A DNA stretch of 64,000 nt from Ruminiclostridium herbifermentans (GTDB lineage: Bacteria > Bacillota > Clostridia > Acetivibrionales > DSM-1351): the NCBI RefSeq assembly GCF_005473905.2, contig NZ_CP061336.1, positions 3,402,501 to 3,466,500 on the forward strand. The letters run 5' to 3'. Below the pieces are notes generated by a model. The model did not search any database. It saw only the letters and a program-made list of their open reading frames with translations, and was not told where the DNA came from. Made by a program: the position numbers and the translations under genes. Within the stretch, counting starts at the first letter, position 1; every line of letters starts with the position of its first letter. Shown in pieces: positions 46,255 through 56,316 of the stretch.

Positions 46255-47157
46255 TTATGAATTTATCAAATCATTTATCATTTCTACGCTTGGTGGATTT
46301 AACGCAAATGGAAATCTGCTGCAAACTGTTGCTGCTGTAGCTGCTGCAAACTTAACAATATCTTCATCTGACATTTCTTTCAGCACACCATAAATTGCTC
46401 CTGCCTTAAAGGTATCCCCTGCTCCTAACGTACTTTGAACTTTAACCTTATAGGGCTTTAATCTATTTATAGGCTGATTTTTTCTTCCAAACATTATTTC
46501 TCGTGAGCCAAATGTAAATATTACAAGACCATTTGTATTTTCAGTATACATTTTAAATAATTCTTCTACATCCATATTAGGATAATTATTTCTTATAAAT
46601 TCATTTGATACAACATTAACCTCACAGTACTTATTTATAAAGGAATCTGGCTTACAATCTATTGTTACGTATTTTTTGCCTAATTCATGACAATATTGTG
46701 CAACTAAATCAGTCTGCTCCATAAAAAACGGATCCAGCCCAACAACCTTTGCATTTGCAATATCCTCTTTAACGGGAGCATTCCACCTTTTAATAACATC
46801 ATCATAATAGGCCCCAAACCTTCCAAAACAGGTCCTTGTATTTGTCCCTATCAAAATCATGTCTTGAACTCCGTCAAAGGTAGGGTCAACATATACACTT
46901 GACATATCAATACCAAATTTCTCAACTAAATATTTATTAAGGACTTCTATCGTTTTATTTCCCTGAAAATTCCCATCTATTTTTACAGAACATCCTAGTG
47001 CTGCCAATGCTATCGCACAGCTGCCGGTTTCTCCTCCCGGAAGTATGTAGCTTTCTTTAATTTCACCATAGGTGTCCGCTTCAGGATACTCACCTATTAA
47101 TAAATTCATTGTGGATACAAGGGTCATTCCATACAAATATACATCATACTTCGTCAT
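46255..47157 (-). CDS. PfkB-family carbohydrate kinase (300 aa)
   Basis: Ribokinase-fold kinase with the N-terminal LPGGETGSCAIALAALGC motif and the anion-hole/catalytic TLGAGDTFKAGAIYG motif (GAGD) near residue 245. It would phosphorylate a sugar or nucleoside hydroxyl group with ATP; the substrate is not identifiable. AGGAGG lies nine bases before the ATG. It is 65 bases upstream of the ZnuA-like gene, possibly co-transcribed, although the pairing is functionally odd. Confidence 0.88.
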   Translation of the reverse strand: MTKYDVYLYGMTLVSTMNLLIGEYPEADTYGEIKESYILPGGETGSCAIALAALGCSVKIDGNFQGNKTIEVLNKYLVEKFGIDMSSVYVDPTFDGVQDMILIGTNTRTCFGRFGAYYDDVIKRWNAPVKEDIANAKVVGLDPFFMEQTDLVAQYCHELGKKYVTIDCKPDSFINKYCEVNVVSNEFIRNNYPNMDVEELFKMYTENTNGLVIFTFGSREIMFGRKNQPINRLKPYKVKVQSTLGAGDTFKAGAIYGVLKEMSDEDIVKFAAATAATVCSRFPFALNPPSVEMINDLINS

Positions 47158-47196
47158 AGTTATTTCCTCCTTGATTTCTTAATTATATACCTGCAA

Positions 47197-48438
47197 TTAT
47201 AGTAATTTCATTAGCCTTACAATAAACTTTACACCTTGTCCTTCTTGACTATAAGCATAAATTGAGCCTCCCTGCCCTTCAATTATTGTTTTAGTAATAT
47301 ATAAGCCTATTCCAATATTTGTTGGACTGCTGCTATTAGAACCCTTGTAAAATCTATCAAAAATTTTAGGCAAATCTTCCTTTGAAATGCCAGAACCGTT
47401 ATCGCTTATTACAATCTGAACAAATACATTATTTTCTTCCCAGCATATATTAATTTCACTGCCATATACACAATGCTCTATACTGTTTTTAATAATATTA
47501 GAAAAAGCCTCTGTAGTCCAGTTAATATCATGCATTACTGTTACTTTATTACTGCCCGAAACATTTATACTTATATTCTTCTCAGAAGCAATAAGCTTTA
47601 AACCAGCTATGCTTCTTTTTATAGTTTCAGATATTAAAGCTTCCTTCTTGTCAAATTCAACTACTCGTGCCTCCAGCTTTGCCATTTTCATCATATTTTT
47701 TATTAGCCATTCCATTCTGTCTAACTGGTTTTTACTCTCTCTAAGAAATTTGCGTTGCTCCTGTTCAGACATAGCTTTGTCATTTTCCAATATATCATTA
47801 AACATAATAAGGGATGCAAGAGGAGTTTTAAGTTGATGCGAGATATCAGTTATCAGCTTCTTAAGAAATAATTTTTCATTTCTTAAGGCTTGTAAAGTTT
47901 CGCTTAATCTTTCACTCATTGTATTTAATTGATATGTTAAATGGCCAATATCTCCCTCTTCTGTATCTCCGTCAGCTATGATGTATTTGCCTTCAATAAC
48001 GGCTTCGGCATTAACACTTAACCTGCGAATCTTATTAAATATTTTACTAAAAGATAATGTAATAAATACTAAAAAAACTATTGCAAAAATAGAAATTACT
48101 ATATATATTTTTGTATACGCATTTTTGTAAGCATTTTGCAGTGAACTATTTTTATCAATACTAAGGTTTTCATTATATGAGTATTTCTCTAATATCTTTT
48201 TACCATACTCGTAATTGTCTTGAAAGCCTTTAGTATAATTGCTTACAATTTCCTCTTCAATTTGTGGATATTGCTTTGCTATAGCACCTACTACAGCTAT
48301 ATTCTGCCGCAGCTGCATCGTATTTATAGTATTAGCAAAATCACTGAATACATAAATAACCATTGTACCAAATAATAAAACTAAAAATATCAATACTCCA
48401 AAAGTTAACTGTACCTCTTTATTTTTAAGCAGCTTCAA
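47197..48438 (-). CDS. Sensor histidine kinase (413 aa)
   Basis: Two membrane segments (11-33 and 111-130) flank a short extracellular domain of ~75 residues. A HAMP-like linker follows, then the DHp helix with H201 in ITDISHQLKTPL, and an HATPase domain with NIIKNSIEH (N box), DNGSGI (G1) and IGIGLYITK (G2). The start codon is TTG at 48438, overlapping the regulator stop as TTGA, with GAGGTGG upstream. With the OmpR-type regulator it forms a two-component system next to the MacB-like transporter genes, a layout typical of antimicrobial-peptide sensing. Confidence 0.93.
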   Translation of the reverse strand: MKLLKNKEVQLTFGVLIFLVLLFGTMVIYVFSDFANTINTMQLRQNIAVVGAIAKQYPQIEEEIVSNYTKGFQDNYEYGKKILEKYSYNENLSIDKNSSLQNAYKNAYTKIYIVISIFAIVFLVFITLSFSKIFNKIRRLSVNAEAVIEGKYIIADGDTEEGDIGHLTYQLNTMSERLSETLQALRNEKLFLKKLITDISHQLKTPLASLIMFNDILENDKAMSEQEQRKFLRESKNQLDRMEWLIKNMMKMAKLEARVVEFDKKEALISETIKRSIAGLKLIASEKNISINVSGSNKVTVMHDINWTTEAFSNIIKNSIEHCVYGSEINICWEENNVFVQIVISDNGSGISKEDLPKIFDRFYKGSNSSSPTNIGIGLYITKTIIEGQGGSIYAYSQEGQGVKFIVRLMKLL

Positions 48439-49124
48439 GGCTCTACCACCTCATTTTTCCACATATAGCCTATACCTCTTATGGTTTCAATGTGCTTATA
48501 AGCATCTGTCTCAATCTTTTCACGAAGCCTTTTCATATATACATTAAGAGTATTATAATCTACAAAATTTCCATCTATATCCCACAGTTTTTCAATAATA
48601 GTATTTCTGTTTAATACTTTACCTTTATTTTCAATTAACAAAAGCAGCAGCTTATATTCCACCGCAGTTAAATATACCTCTTCTCCATTTACACTAACCT
48701 TACATTTCAATGGCTCAACAACTATATTTCCACTTGTAATGGAGGTTGTCCCCACGCCTCCTAAGCTATTTTTCTGCCTTCTCATTAGGGCATTTATCCT
48801 TGACACCAATTCACTTGTACGAACTGGCTTTGTTATATAATCGTCCCCCCCAATATCCAAGCCAAATACCACATTGGGCTCATCATCAAGTGCAGTCATA
48901 AATATAATTGGCACATCACTTGTCAAACGAATATTTTTACAAAAATCATATCCATTTCCATCAGGAAGAGTAACATCGAGAAGAATTAAATTTATTTCTG
49001 CATTAAAAAAAGCATGAGCTTCTTTTATATTCTTTGCAATTGTTACAGAAAAGCCCTGTTTCTTTAATGTATACTCTATTCCCATCGCCAGAGGAGCATC
49101 GTCCTCTACTAACAAAATGTTCAT
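48435..49124 (-). CDS. OmpR-family response regulator (229 aa)
   Basis: Receiver domain with phospho-acceptor D50 in LILLDVTLPDG and acidic pocket VEDD; C-terminal winged helix with LTAVEYKLLLLLIENKG and TLNVYMKRLREKI, ending ETIRGIGYMWK. AGGAG precedes the ATG at 49124. Four-base overlap with the sensor kinase gene. It probably controls the ABC transporter at 49537-52734. Confidence 0.95.
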   Translation of the reverse strand: MNILLVEDDAPLAMGIEYTLKKQGFSVTIAKNIKEAHAFFNAEINLILLDVTLPDGNGYDFCKNIRLTSDVPIIFMTALDDEPNVVFGLDIGGDDYITKPVRTSELVSRINALMRRQKNSLGGVGTTSITSGNIVVEPLKCKVSVNGEEVYLTAVEYKLLLLLIENKGKVLNRNTIIEKLWDIDGNFVDYNTLNVYMKRLREKIETDAYKHIETIRGIGYMWKNEVVEP

Positions 49125-49289
49125 TTTGCAATCTCCTATATATTATTGAACCACCATTTACTAATAATAGTCTTTTATATAGTAATAGTCGAATAGCCTA
49201 TTCCCATTTATTTAAGCTGAATATGCTATTAATTATAACTTACATATCTTCTTACTCCAAGACAGTAGTGATAATGCTGTAAACTCTTT

Positions 49290-49490
49290 CTTGGAAGTAG
49301 CCCATTTAGATAAGTTTGTACGGGAGTACAAGTAAACCAGTAATATAATTTTAACATCAAGGCTTATAAAATAATTAGCATAACGTGTTACTTTATCTAG
49401 TTATGCTAATTATTCTAAACTGAGTTTACAGATAACTACTCATTACTAATACTTGTACGCGAGTACAACTTAGATAGATGGAGTACGTCA
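49290..49490. repeat. Family B palindromic repeat element, copy 1, with ABC-operon terminator
   Basis: Contains TTTGTACGGGAGTACAAGT (~49314) and CTTGTACGCGAGTACAACT (~49453), and between them a perfect 14-bp hairpin ATAATTAGCATAAC / GTTATGCTAATTAT (49371-49384 and 49400-49413) that ends in TTTTAT on the minus strand and can terminate the ABC operon. The 49410-49475 part aligns with 52995-53065 beyond the other end of the ABC genes. Confidence 0.65.
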
Positions 49491-49536
49491 TTACCAGCAC
49501 TCTATTTTATTTTTAACTATTCTCCTAATTATTCTT

Positions 49537-52053
49537 CTATTCTTCCAATCTAAGGGCTTCCACGATATTCATATCGTTTAGTTTTCTTAGTGGGAAAAGT
49601 GCTGCCAGCAGGGTAATTATAATTATGCCTACGCCACCTGTTACATATGGCCAGATAGCAGCACTATAGCCTATCTCGCCCAATGGATTATTATTTACAA
49701 CTCCAAAATAGGTAAGGAAAAATGATATGGGCAGCCCTATTATACATGCAATAATACCAAACAATGCACCTTCTAACAGTACCAACTTTTTAAACTGCCA
49801 CTTTGTCATTCCTATTGCTTTAAATGTTGCATATTCTCTCTTTTTAACCAAAAGGTTTATAGTCACCGTATTGATGATATTGACAGTTGATATCAGAATA
49901 ATCAGACCAATGAAACCGTAGACAAGAACTGATATCTGAAGCTGTAAATCATCACTTTGCTTTTTTAGTGTATATACATCAAAATAAATAGCATTATTTT
50001 CATCAGCAATGGCATTAAATTTTTCAAAATACTTATTAGAGTAATCAGGCGAATCAAAATTCATTCCAATAACAGACAGACCATCTGTACCCGTCAAAGC
50101 TTTATAGTTTTCTGATGACATTATTATTCCATAGCTGTCGTAAGTTAATGTATTATTTATTATCTCATAATCAACTACTCCTGCCACTTTGAAGGTAATA
50201 ACTTCACCACTGTCTATAATCTTTTTCATTTTTTCTTCATCTGGTTTTTCCAAATAATCAGAGGTAAGTACTGGAAGTTTTATTTCATCGCCAACCTTAT
50301 ATTTTGTGAAGTTATCATAAAATCTTGTATTATTTTCATCAAAACCACCAGCTTTTTGGAATATAATAACCTCCTTGTTTTTGTTAAAACTCTGATAGTC
50401 AACTTTCAGCTTATTTTCTGTTGCTAGCAGCTGCAAAGTATTTTCATCGTACCCTATTAACTGAGTTCTGCTGACAATATATTTATCCTTGTATTCCTTA
50501 GTTGTTTTTAGCTTTTTAATAGATATAGCAAATTTATCATTAACTTTGCTCTTATCTATTGAATATGGAATTTCGCAGTTATTTGTTTTAAATATTTCTT
50601 TTACACCTTCAAAATTCTCAACTTCCTTTGCTAATTCTTCCTTTAAGTAACTGCTTCCAGATTCTTTCTGAGTAAAAGCACCTTCAATCTTAACACTCTG
50701 TGTTGCTATTTTATTACTTTGAAAAAATATATCAATAAAATTTGAGAAAAATACAAACATTATCAAAGATATCATTAACGAAATACAGGTTACATAAAAT
50801 CTCTTCCTGCTTCTCTTTATGTTTTTATAAGCCACCTGTCCTTCAAATTTAAAAAACAATTTTGCTAATATGGCTCTTCTTCTCTTTACTTTGTCACCCT
50901 TAACAACCATTGTCCCCCTTATAGCATCTATAGGAGAAACCTTTGACGCAGTTCTTGCTGGAAAAAATGCCGAAATAAATACAGTTGCAACACCTAATAC
51001 CCCTGCCCCTGTTATTACCTGAGGATAAAACCCAATTTCAAAGGCTCCTAGAAAATCATCCAGTAATAAATTAAAGGTAATCATTATTCCTGCAAAGCCT
51101 GTCAAAATACCAATTGGAACAGCTATTGCACTCATTAAAGCAGCCTCTTTAAATACCAGCTTTCTTACCTGTGCTTTAGTTGCACCAATACTTCTAAGAA
51201 TTCCAAAATGCTTAATGCGTTCCATTACAGATATATTGAAGGCATTATAAATAACCACCACTGTACATAGAACCACAATTGCTAATATCAAGCTAAAAAC
51301 TTTTTCTATATCATCATTTTTTTCTTTATCCGGCCCTTCTCCTATTAGGTATAAAAGTTTTTGGTTAGCATCTAGCTTTACATTGTTAGCTTTTGCTATC
51401 TCTTGGGCTAAAGCAACCTTTCCCTTTTTCTGCTTTAGATTTGTAAAATAGTAATAGTCCTTTGAATCATCAGATGAATCAATGTCCAAATAGCTTATTG
51501 CCAAATTCTTCACTTCACTGCTTTCAAAAGCACCAACAATTGTGTATTTAGCTTCTGTAGCAGAACCTTCTTTGGGTTTAAGCTGGCCAGTTAGCGTATC
51601 TCCAAATTTCTTATCCTTTAATATTGCATAAAATTTTTTATCAACAATAACTTCTGAACCGTTATTAGGTAGTCTGCCTTCAGTAATTTTTACTCTGAAC
51701 ACATTCTTAAAAGCTTCAGCATCATAGGCTCTAACTGCTATGTTTCTAAGAGAATCTGTAAGAATATTAGTATCTATTTCAAACATGCCCTCCTCTTTAA
51801 CAGCAGCTCCATTTTTGATTTCTGCATTTTTTGAAAGTATACTTACTTGTTCTTTGCTAGCATTATAAAATACTACCTCATAATCTCCTTTATCTTCTTT
51901 AGCCCTCTCTATTTCACTGTTTATAGCGCTGTAGTATATGCTTCCAATGCATGTAAACATAGCAATTGCTATAATTATTCCAATTAAAGTAAGCACTGTT
52001 CTTCCTCTATGCTTCTTTAAATATTTCGTGGTAAGAACTGAATATTTTTTCAT
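49537..52053 (-). CDS. MacB/FtsX-type ABC transporter permease (838 aa)
   Basis: Full-length permease with an N-terminal membrane helix, a periplasmic-type domain, a three-helix FtsX core, a second helix with large extracellular domain, and a C-terminal FtsX core (KKREYATFKAIGMTKWQF, then PLRKLNDMNIVEALRLEE). The ERIKHFGILRSIGATKAQ motif is the coupling-helix signature. Its ATG directly follows the ATPase stop (TAAATG). MacB-like transporters export peptides or antimicrobial compounds, or pump by mechanotransmission without translocation. Next to a two-component system, resistance to peptides is likely. Confidence 0.92.
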   Translation of the reverse strand: MKKYSVLTTKYLKKHRGRTVLTLIGIIIAIAMFTCIGSIYYSAINSEIERAKEDKGDYEVVFYNASKEQVSILSKNAEIKNGAAVKEEGMFEIDTNILTDSLRNIAVRAYDAEAFKNVFRVKITEGRLPNNGSEVIVDKKFYAILKDKKFGDTLTGQLKPKEGSATEAKYTIVGAFESSEVKNLAISYLDIDSSDDSKDYYYFTNLKQKKGKVALAQEIAKANNVKLDANQKLLYLIGEGPDKEKNDDIEKVFSLILAIVVLCTVVVIYNAFNISVMERIKHFGILRSIGATKAQVRKLVFKEAALMSAIAVPIGILTGFAGIMITFNLLLDDFLGAFEIGFYPQVITGAGVLGVATVFISAFFPARTASKVSPIDAIRGTMVVKGDKVKRRRAILAKLFFKFEGQVAYKNIKRSRKRFYVTCISLMISLIMFVFFSNFIDIFFQSNKIATQSVKIEGAFTQKESGSSYLKEELAKEVENFEGVKEIFKTNNCEIPYSIDKSKVNDKFAISIKKLKTTKEYKDKYIVSRTQLIGYDENTLQLLATENKLKVDYQSFNKNKEVIIFQKAGGFDENNTRFYDNFTKYKVGDEIKLPVLTSDYLEKPDEEKMKKIIDSGEVITFKVAGVVDYEIINNTLTYDSYGIIMSSENYKALTGTDGLSVIGMNFDSPDYSNKYFEKFNAIADENNAIYFDVYTLKKQSDDLQLQISVLVYGFIGLIILISTVNIINTVTINLLVKKREYATFKAIGMTKWQFKKLVLLEGALFGIIACIIGLPISFFLTYFGVVNNNPLGEIGYSAAIWPYVTGGVGIIIITLLAALFPLRKLNDMNIVEALRLEE

Positions 52054-52734
52054 TTATCTCACCACCTCATCAGAAGATATCCTGCCATCAACTATACTGA
52101 TAACTCTGTCCGCCATTGACGCAATGTTCATGTCATGGGATATTAATATTAAGGTCTGATTATATTTTTTTGCTGAATATTTTAGCAATTCCAAAACCTC
52201 TCTTGAATTCTTTGTATCCAAATTACCTGTTGGTTCATCTGCTAATATAATGGATGGCTTGTTTGCCAATGCTCGCCCAATGGAAACACGCTGCTGCTGT
52301 CCTCCTGATAATTCTGACGGAAGATGCCTTCTTCTATCCTTCAAATCAAGTATTGTCAACAGTTCTTCAATATACTCCTTGTCTTCTTTTCTATTATCTA
52401 AAAGAAGAGGCATCAATATGTTCTCTTCAGCTGTTAAAACAGGAATCAGATTATATGCCTGAAATACAAAGCCTACCTTTCTTCTTCTGAGTATTGAAAG
52501 ATCATTTTCTTTGAGTGAGTAAATATCCATATTGTCTATGAATACTTTACCAGATGTAGGCTTGTCTACTCCACCTAATAAATGCAGAAGTGTACTTTTA
52601 CCCGAGCCACTGGGTCCAACGATAGCAACAAATTCTCCTTTTTTCACTGAGAAACTTATATTATCAACTGCTATTACCTCATTTTGACCTTTACCATATT
52701 TTTTAGTTAAATTTTCAATTCGTAATACTTCCAT
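52054..52734 (-). CDS. MacB/LolD-type ABC ATP-binding protein (226 aa)
   Basis: Walker A GPSGSGKST (40-48), Q-loop VFQAYNLIPVL, signature LSGGQQQRVSIGRALA, Walker B IILADEPTGNLD and switch histidine ISHD. The TGNLDT tail is the hallmark of the LolD/MacB/BceA group. It works with the permease encoded immediately downstream. The upstream flank holds family B copy 2. Confidence 0.95.
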   Translation of the reverse strand: MEVLRIENLTKKYGKGQNEVIAVDNISFSVKKGEFVAIVGPSGSGKSTLLHLLGGVDKPTSGKVFIDNMDIYSLKENDLSILRRRKVGFVFQAYNLIPVLTAEENILMPLLLDNRKEDKEYIEELLTILDLKDRRRHLPSELSGGQQQRVSIGRALANKPSIILADEPTGNLDTKNSREVLELLKYSAKKYNQTLILISHDMNIASMADRVISIVDGRISSDEVVR

Positions 52735-53259
52735 TTTATCCTCCCTTGCCTAGCATAGGCTTAAAAAATATTATCTTTAACTGCTGCCACTTTATACGTA
52801 GCTGCATTATTTCTGTATCTATTTGATTTACCCTCATAAACCTATAGACATTAATCAGGTGCTTTAATATCCCAACTTTACAAACACATTATCTTATATA
52901 TTTGATTATACGAATTGAAAATTACAAATACATAAATTTAAAACTTACAATTATGTAATTTAAATATGTAATCTTTGAATTAACTCGATGAGTAATTATT
53001 ATTAACTAAAGTTCAGATAAACTACTTATTACTAATACTTGTACGCAAGTACAAGTAAACCAGTACAATATTAATACCCTTAGCTTGTACTAATGCAAGT
53101 ACGGCTTAGAAAATGGGCTACCTGACTAAAGTTGTTATTTCAGTAAATATTTTAAAATTTATTATCGTTTAAAATCTAAGTATTTATTTTTCATAATTGT
53201 TAATAATACTTTTAATGAGATTAAGGTATAAAATAAAGTTTTTACCTATGGAGGTAATG
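52735..53259. other. Divergent intergenic region, ABC genes / ger operon
   Basis: Carries the ABC promoter, family B copy 2 and the ger promoter. A sporulation-type promoter for ger could not be confirmed by eye. Confidence 0.45.
52985..53118. repeat. Family B palindromic repeat element, copy 2
   Basis: The 20-bp palindrome ACTTGTACGCAAGTACAAGT lies at 53038-53057, preceded by AACTACTTATTACTAATA and followed by AAACCAGTACAATATTAAT, all shared with copy 1. The far end (AAAATGGGCTACC) is the reverse complement of the copy 1 left end (GTAGCCCATTT). Confidence 0.6.
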
Positions 53260-54804
53260 ATGTTTAAAAAGATAATAAATAAAATTACAGCAAAAAATAA
53301 TTCTAAAAATGAAAATAATACTGATAATTTATTTATTTTAAGCAAATCTTTAGAAGAAAATATTTCAAATATTAAAGAGCAGTTTGCAGATGATGATACT
53401 TTGATTATTCGTTCCTTTGAAAATGCTCAAAATAAAGATATAAAGTTTAGCATTGTGTTTACTGACGGAATGGTAAGCAGTACTCAGCTCAATGATAATA
53501 TCATTAAGCCTTTATTAACATATACCGGATTTAATACTAAATTAAACTTAATGGATGCAATAATATATCATGTATTATCCTCTAATAGCGTAAAAAAATT
53601 AACAGATGAAAATGAAATAATTGATTCAATAGTAAGGGGAAATCCTGTCCTTTTTGCACAAGGTGAATCTGAAGTTGTAAGCATTGACTCAAAGGGTTGG
53701 CAAACTAGAGCCATCTCAGAGCCTGAGGTAGAAAAGTCATTGCGTGGTTCAAGGGAAGGATTTACAGAATCTTTGCTTATGAACCTTACAATGATAAGAA
53801 GAAGACTTGCAACAAATAAATTAAAATTTAAAATGCAAGTTTTAGGTAAGCAAACGAAAACCAAGATTTGCATATGCTACTTGGACGGTATCGCTAATAA
53901 GAAAATTTTAGATGAACTTAATAAAAGGCTGGATAAAATAGATATTGATGGAATTACCGGTTCAGGAATTATTGTAGAATTCATTAAGGACTATCCATAT
54001 TCTCCTTTTAAAACAATTGGGGGGACTGAGAGACCTGATGTTATAGCCACAAAATTACTAGAAGGGCGCATTGCAATATTTGTAGATGGCACCCCCTTTG
54101 TATTGACTTTGCCCTATGTATTCATTGAATATTTTCAAACAAGTGAGGATTATTACCTTAATTTTTATTATGCTTCAATAAATAGACTCTTAAGAATACT
54201 CAGCTTTTTTATAACAATAAGTGCACCTGCATTATATATTGCCATAACAACCTTTCATCAGGAAATGATACCAACAGTATTTGTTAGAAGTATTATAGCA
54301 GCAAGGCAAGGGGTACCATTCCCAACAGTTTTGGAAATGGTAATGCTTTTAATTGTATTTGAATTGCTAAGAGAGACAGGTGTACGTATGCCATCATTTT
54401 CCGGAACAGCAGTAAGCGTGGTTGGCGGTTTGGTTTTAGGCTCAGCAGCTGTTGATGCCAGAATAGTAAGTGCACCTGTAGTAATTGTTGTAGCACTAAC
54501 TGCTGTTACAGGGTTGACTACTCCAAAGATTAAAGGCCCCGCTATTCTATTAAGATTTATACTAATAGCACTTTCAGCAACAATTGGATTGTATGGATAC
54601 TTATTCGGAATATCAGCGCTGTTAATACACTTATTGCAATTGCGTTCTTTTGGTATTCCTTATATGCTCAGTATAACAAATTTCAGATTAAACGATATGA
54701 AGGATACAGTAATCAGAGCACCTTGGAATTTTTTGAAATACCGTTCTGAATTTATAGCTCCGGACAATCTTGTCAGGAATAATTCTGGGGGTAAAAAGAA
54801 ATGA
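53260..54804 (+). CDS. GerA-family spore germination receptor subunit A (514 aa)
   Basis: Receptor A subunit: soluble N-terminal half (~1-280), then five or so membrane helices. Diagnostic stretches are GTERPDVIATKLLEGRIAIFVDGTPFVL, ITISAPALYIAITTFHQEMIP, RETGVRMPSFSGTAVSVVGGLVLG and FRLNDMKDTVIRAPW. The start is taken as ATG 53260, five bases after GGAGG; two other in-frame ATG codons lie nearby. It forms an inner-membrane germinant channel with subunits B and C, also encoded here. The stop overlaps the next gene by four bases (ATGA). Confidence 0.93.
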   Translation: MFKKIINKITAKNNSKNENNTDNLFILSKSLEENISNIKEQFADDDTLIIRSFENAQNKDIKFSIVFTDGMVSSTQLNDNIIKPLLTYTGFNTKLNLMDAIIYHVLSSNSVKKLTDENEIIDSIVRGNPVLFAQGESEVVSIDSKGWQTRAISEPEVEKSLRGSREGFTESLLMNLTMIRRRLATNKLKFKMQVLGKQTKTKICICYLDGIANKKILDELNKRLDKIDIDGITGSGIIVEFIKDYPYSPFKTIGGTERPDVIATKLLEGRIAIFVDGTPFVLTLPYVFIEYFQTSEDYYLNFYYASINRLLRILSFFITISAPALYIAITTFHQEMIPTVFVRSIIAARQGVPFPTVLEMVMLLIVFELLRETGVRMPSFSGTAVSVVGGLVLGSAAVDARIVSAPVVIVVALTAVTGLTTPKIKGPAILLRFILIALSATIGLYGYLFGISALLIHLLQLRSFGIPYMLSITNFRLNDMKDTVIRAPWNFLKYRSEFIAPDNLVRNNSGGKKK

Positions 54805-55964
54805 AAAAAGCAATATTTTCAAAGAAATTTATTATATTACTAGTGCTAATAATAGTTATAAATTCAATACTATCTTGTGGCTGCTGGAATTATAAAGATA
54901 TTGAAAACTCATTACTGGTAACAGGCTTTGCTATTGATAAAAGTGAACGGGAAGGTAAGTATCTTGTTACAGTTGAAGTGCTTGATTTTGAAATGTCAGG
55001 AAAGGAAGCAAAGCAAACTACAAAGTTTATTGAATTAAAGGGTAAAACAATCTTTGACGCAATAAGAAATGCAATCAATCTAGGTGGTAAAAAGCTTTAT
55101 TGGCCACATGCAAATATCGCAATAATTAGTGAGCAAATAGCTAGAGAAGGAATTACTCCCATAATAGATTTCATATATAGAGATTCCGAAATACGAAGTG
55201 AATTGAATTTAGTAATATCTAAGGAAAATACTGCAAGAGAAGTGTTAATGCAGGATATGCTCATATCCCAAACCAGTTCAGATTGTATTCATAATATGAT
55301 ACACGGACAAAAAATAGCAGGAAAGTTCCACAATATTATGACATATCAGCTACTAAGCTATATAGTTTCGGTTGATGGTATATTGCCTGCAATTGAACTT
55401 AAGGAGAATCTTGGCAAAAAAACAGCCCAACTTACAAGTACCGCTATTTTTAAGTCCGACAAGCTGGTTGGATATTTTGATGAAGAAGAATCCCAAGCTC
55501 AGCTTCTTATATTAGACAAAATAATGGGAGGAGTTATTACAATTAATGAAGATAACTCTACTACCTCCGAGATAGCCTTGGAAATATTTAAATCTAAGAC
55601 AAAAGTTAAGCCAAGATACATTGATAATAAACTGACAATAGATATAGATGTTAAAATAGAGGCAGCAATTGCTGAAAATGCAACAAATGAAAATTATATG
55701 AGTGGCAAGAACTTCTTAAAATTAAAAGAAGATGCTGAAAAAAAGGTAAAAGAATCTATTGAAAATGTAATTAAAAAATCACAGCTAGAATATAATGCGG
55801 ATGTCGTTGGCTTTGCACTAGAGGTACAACGTGATTTACCCAAATTATGGAGACAAGTTGAAAATAATTGGGATTACACTTTCAAAAATATAGAATCTAA
55901 TGTTAATGTGTCAATTCAAATAATAAACAGTGGATTTACTAAAAAGTCAATAACAGTCAAGTAA
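54801..55964 (+). CDS. Ger(x)C-family germination lipoprotein (387 aa)
   Basis: Signal peptide with lipobox ILSC or LSCGC, then the family start CWNYKDIENSLLVTGFAIDKS. The conserved LYWPHANIAIISEQIAREGI, EIRSELNLVISKENTAREVL and LPAIEL stretches follow. Subunit C is a lipoprotein on the outer face of the inner spore membrane. Overlap with the gerA-type gene as ATGA. Confidence 0.93.
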   Translation: MKKAIFSKKFIILLVLIIVINSILSCGCWNYKDIENSLLVTGFAIDKSEREGKYLVTVEVLDFEMSGKEAKQTTKFIELKGKTIFDAIRNAINLGGKKLYWPHANIAIISEQIAREGITPIIDFIYRDSEIRSELNLVISKENTAREVLMQDMLISQTSSDCIHNMIHGQKIAGKFHNIMTYQLLSYIVSVDGILPAIELKENLGKKTAQLTSTAIFKSDKLVGYFDEEESQAQLLILDKIMGGVITINEDNSTTSEIALEIFKSKTKVKPRYIDNKLTIDIDVKIEAAIAENATNENYMSGKNFLKLKEDAEKKVKESIENVIKKSQLEYNADVVGFALEVQRDLPKLWRQVENNWDYTFKNIESNVNVSIQIINSGFTKKSITVK

Positions 55965-56016
55965 CAACTTAAGCAAATAATATAACTTGGTATTAAATGA
56001 AACATCGGAGGTTATC

Positions 56017-56241
56017 ATGCCAGTAATTTTAATATTTTGTACCATAACTGTTGCTCTATTTATTATTTTTGAATTGCTTCCTTTATTCAGAGAAAAAAAA
56101 TGGAAGGCATTTTGGACATATTTAATTCTAATTTCACTTGCATATATAAATGAAGTACTAATAAACTTTGGTATCAAATTACCAAGTCCCTCTACGCCAA
56201 TTGCTAAAATACTTACATTTATTTTTAGGTTAGAGGAGTAA
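56017..56241 (+). CDS. Small two-helix membrane protein of the ger operon (74 aa)
   Basis: Start at ATG 56017 with GGAGG six bases upstream. Hydrophobic segments MPVILIFCTITVALFIIFEL and TYLILISLAYINEVL flank a lysine-rich turn. It lies between the C and B subunit genes. Small two-helix 'D' subunits occur in other ger operons and tune receptor activity; this is a plausible member by position and topology, not by motif. Confidence 0.75.
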   Translation: MPVILIFCTITVALFIIFELLPLFREKKWKAFWTYLILISLAYINEVLINFGIKLPSPSTPIAKILTFIFRLEE

Positions 56242-56278
56242 AAAATATTAAAATGAATATAAAGGTGGTGCTAAGCCC

Positions 56279-56308
56279 ATGCCAAATCTTATTATCTTGA
56301 TATTCTAG
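56279..56308 (+). other. Nine-codon leader peptide candidate
   Basis: ATG at 56279 with AAAGGTGGTG 14 bases upstream, reading MPNLIILIF and stopping with TAG at 56306-56308. The gerAB-type ATG follows eight bases later with no good site of its own. The mini-frame may deliver ribosomes to gerAB, or be a relic of a duplication of the upstream gene, which begins MPVILIF. Confidence 0.35.
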
Positions 56309-56316
56309 TATTTGGT

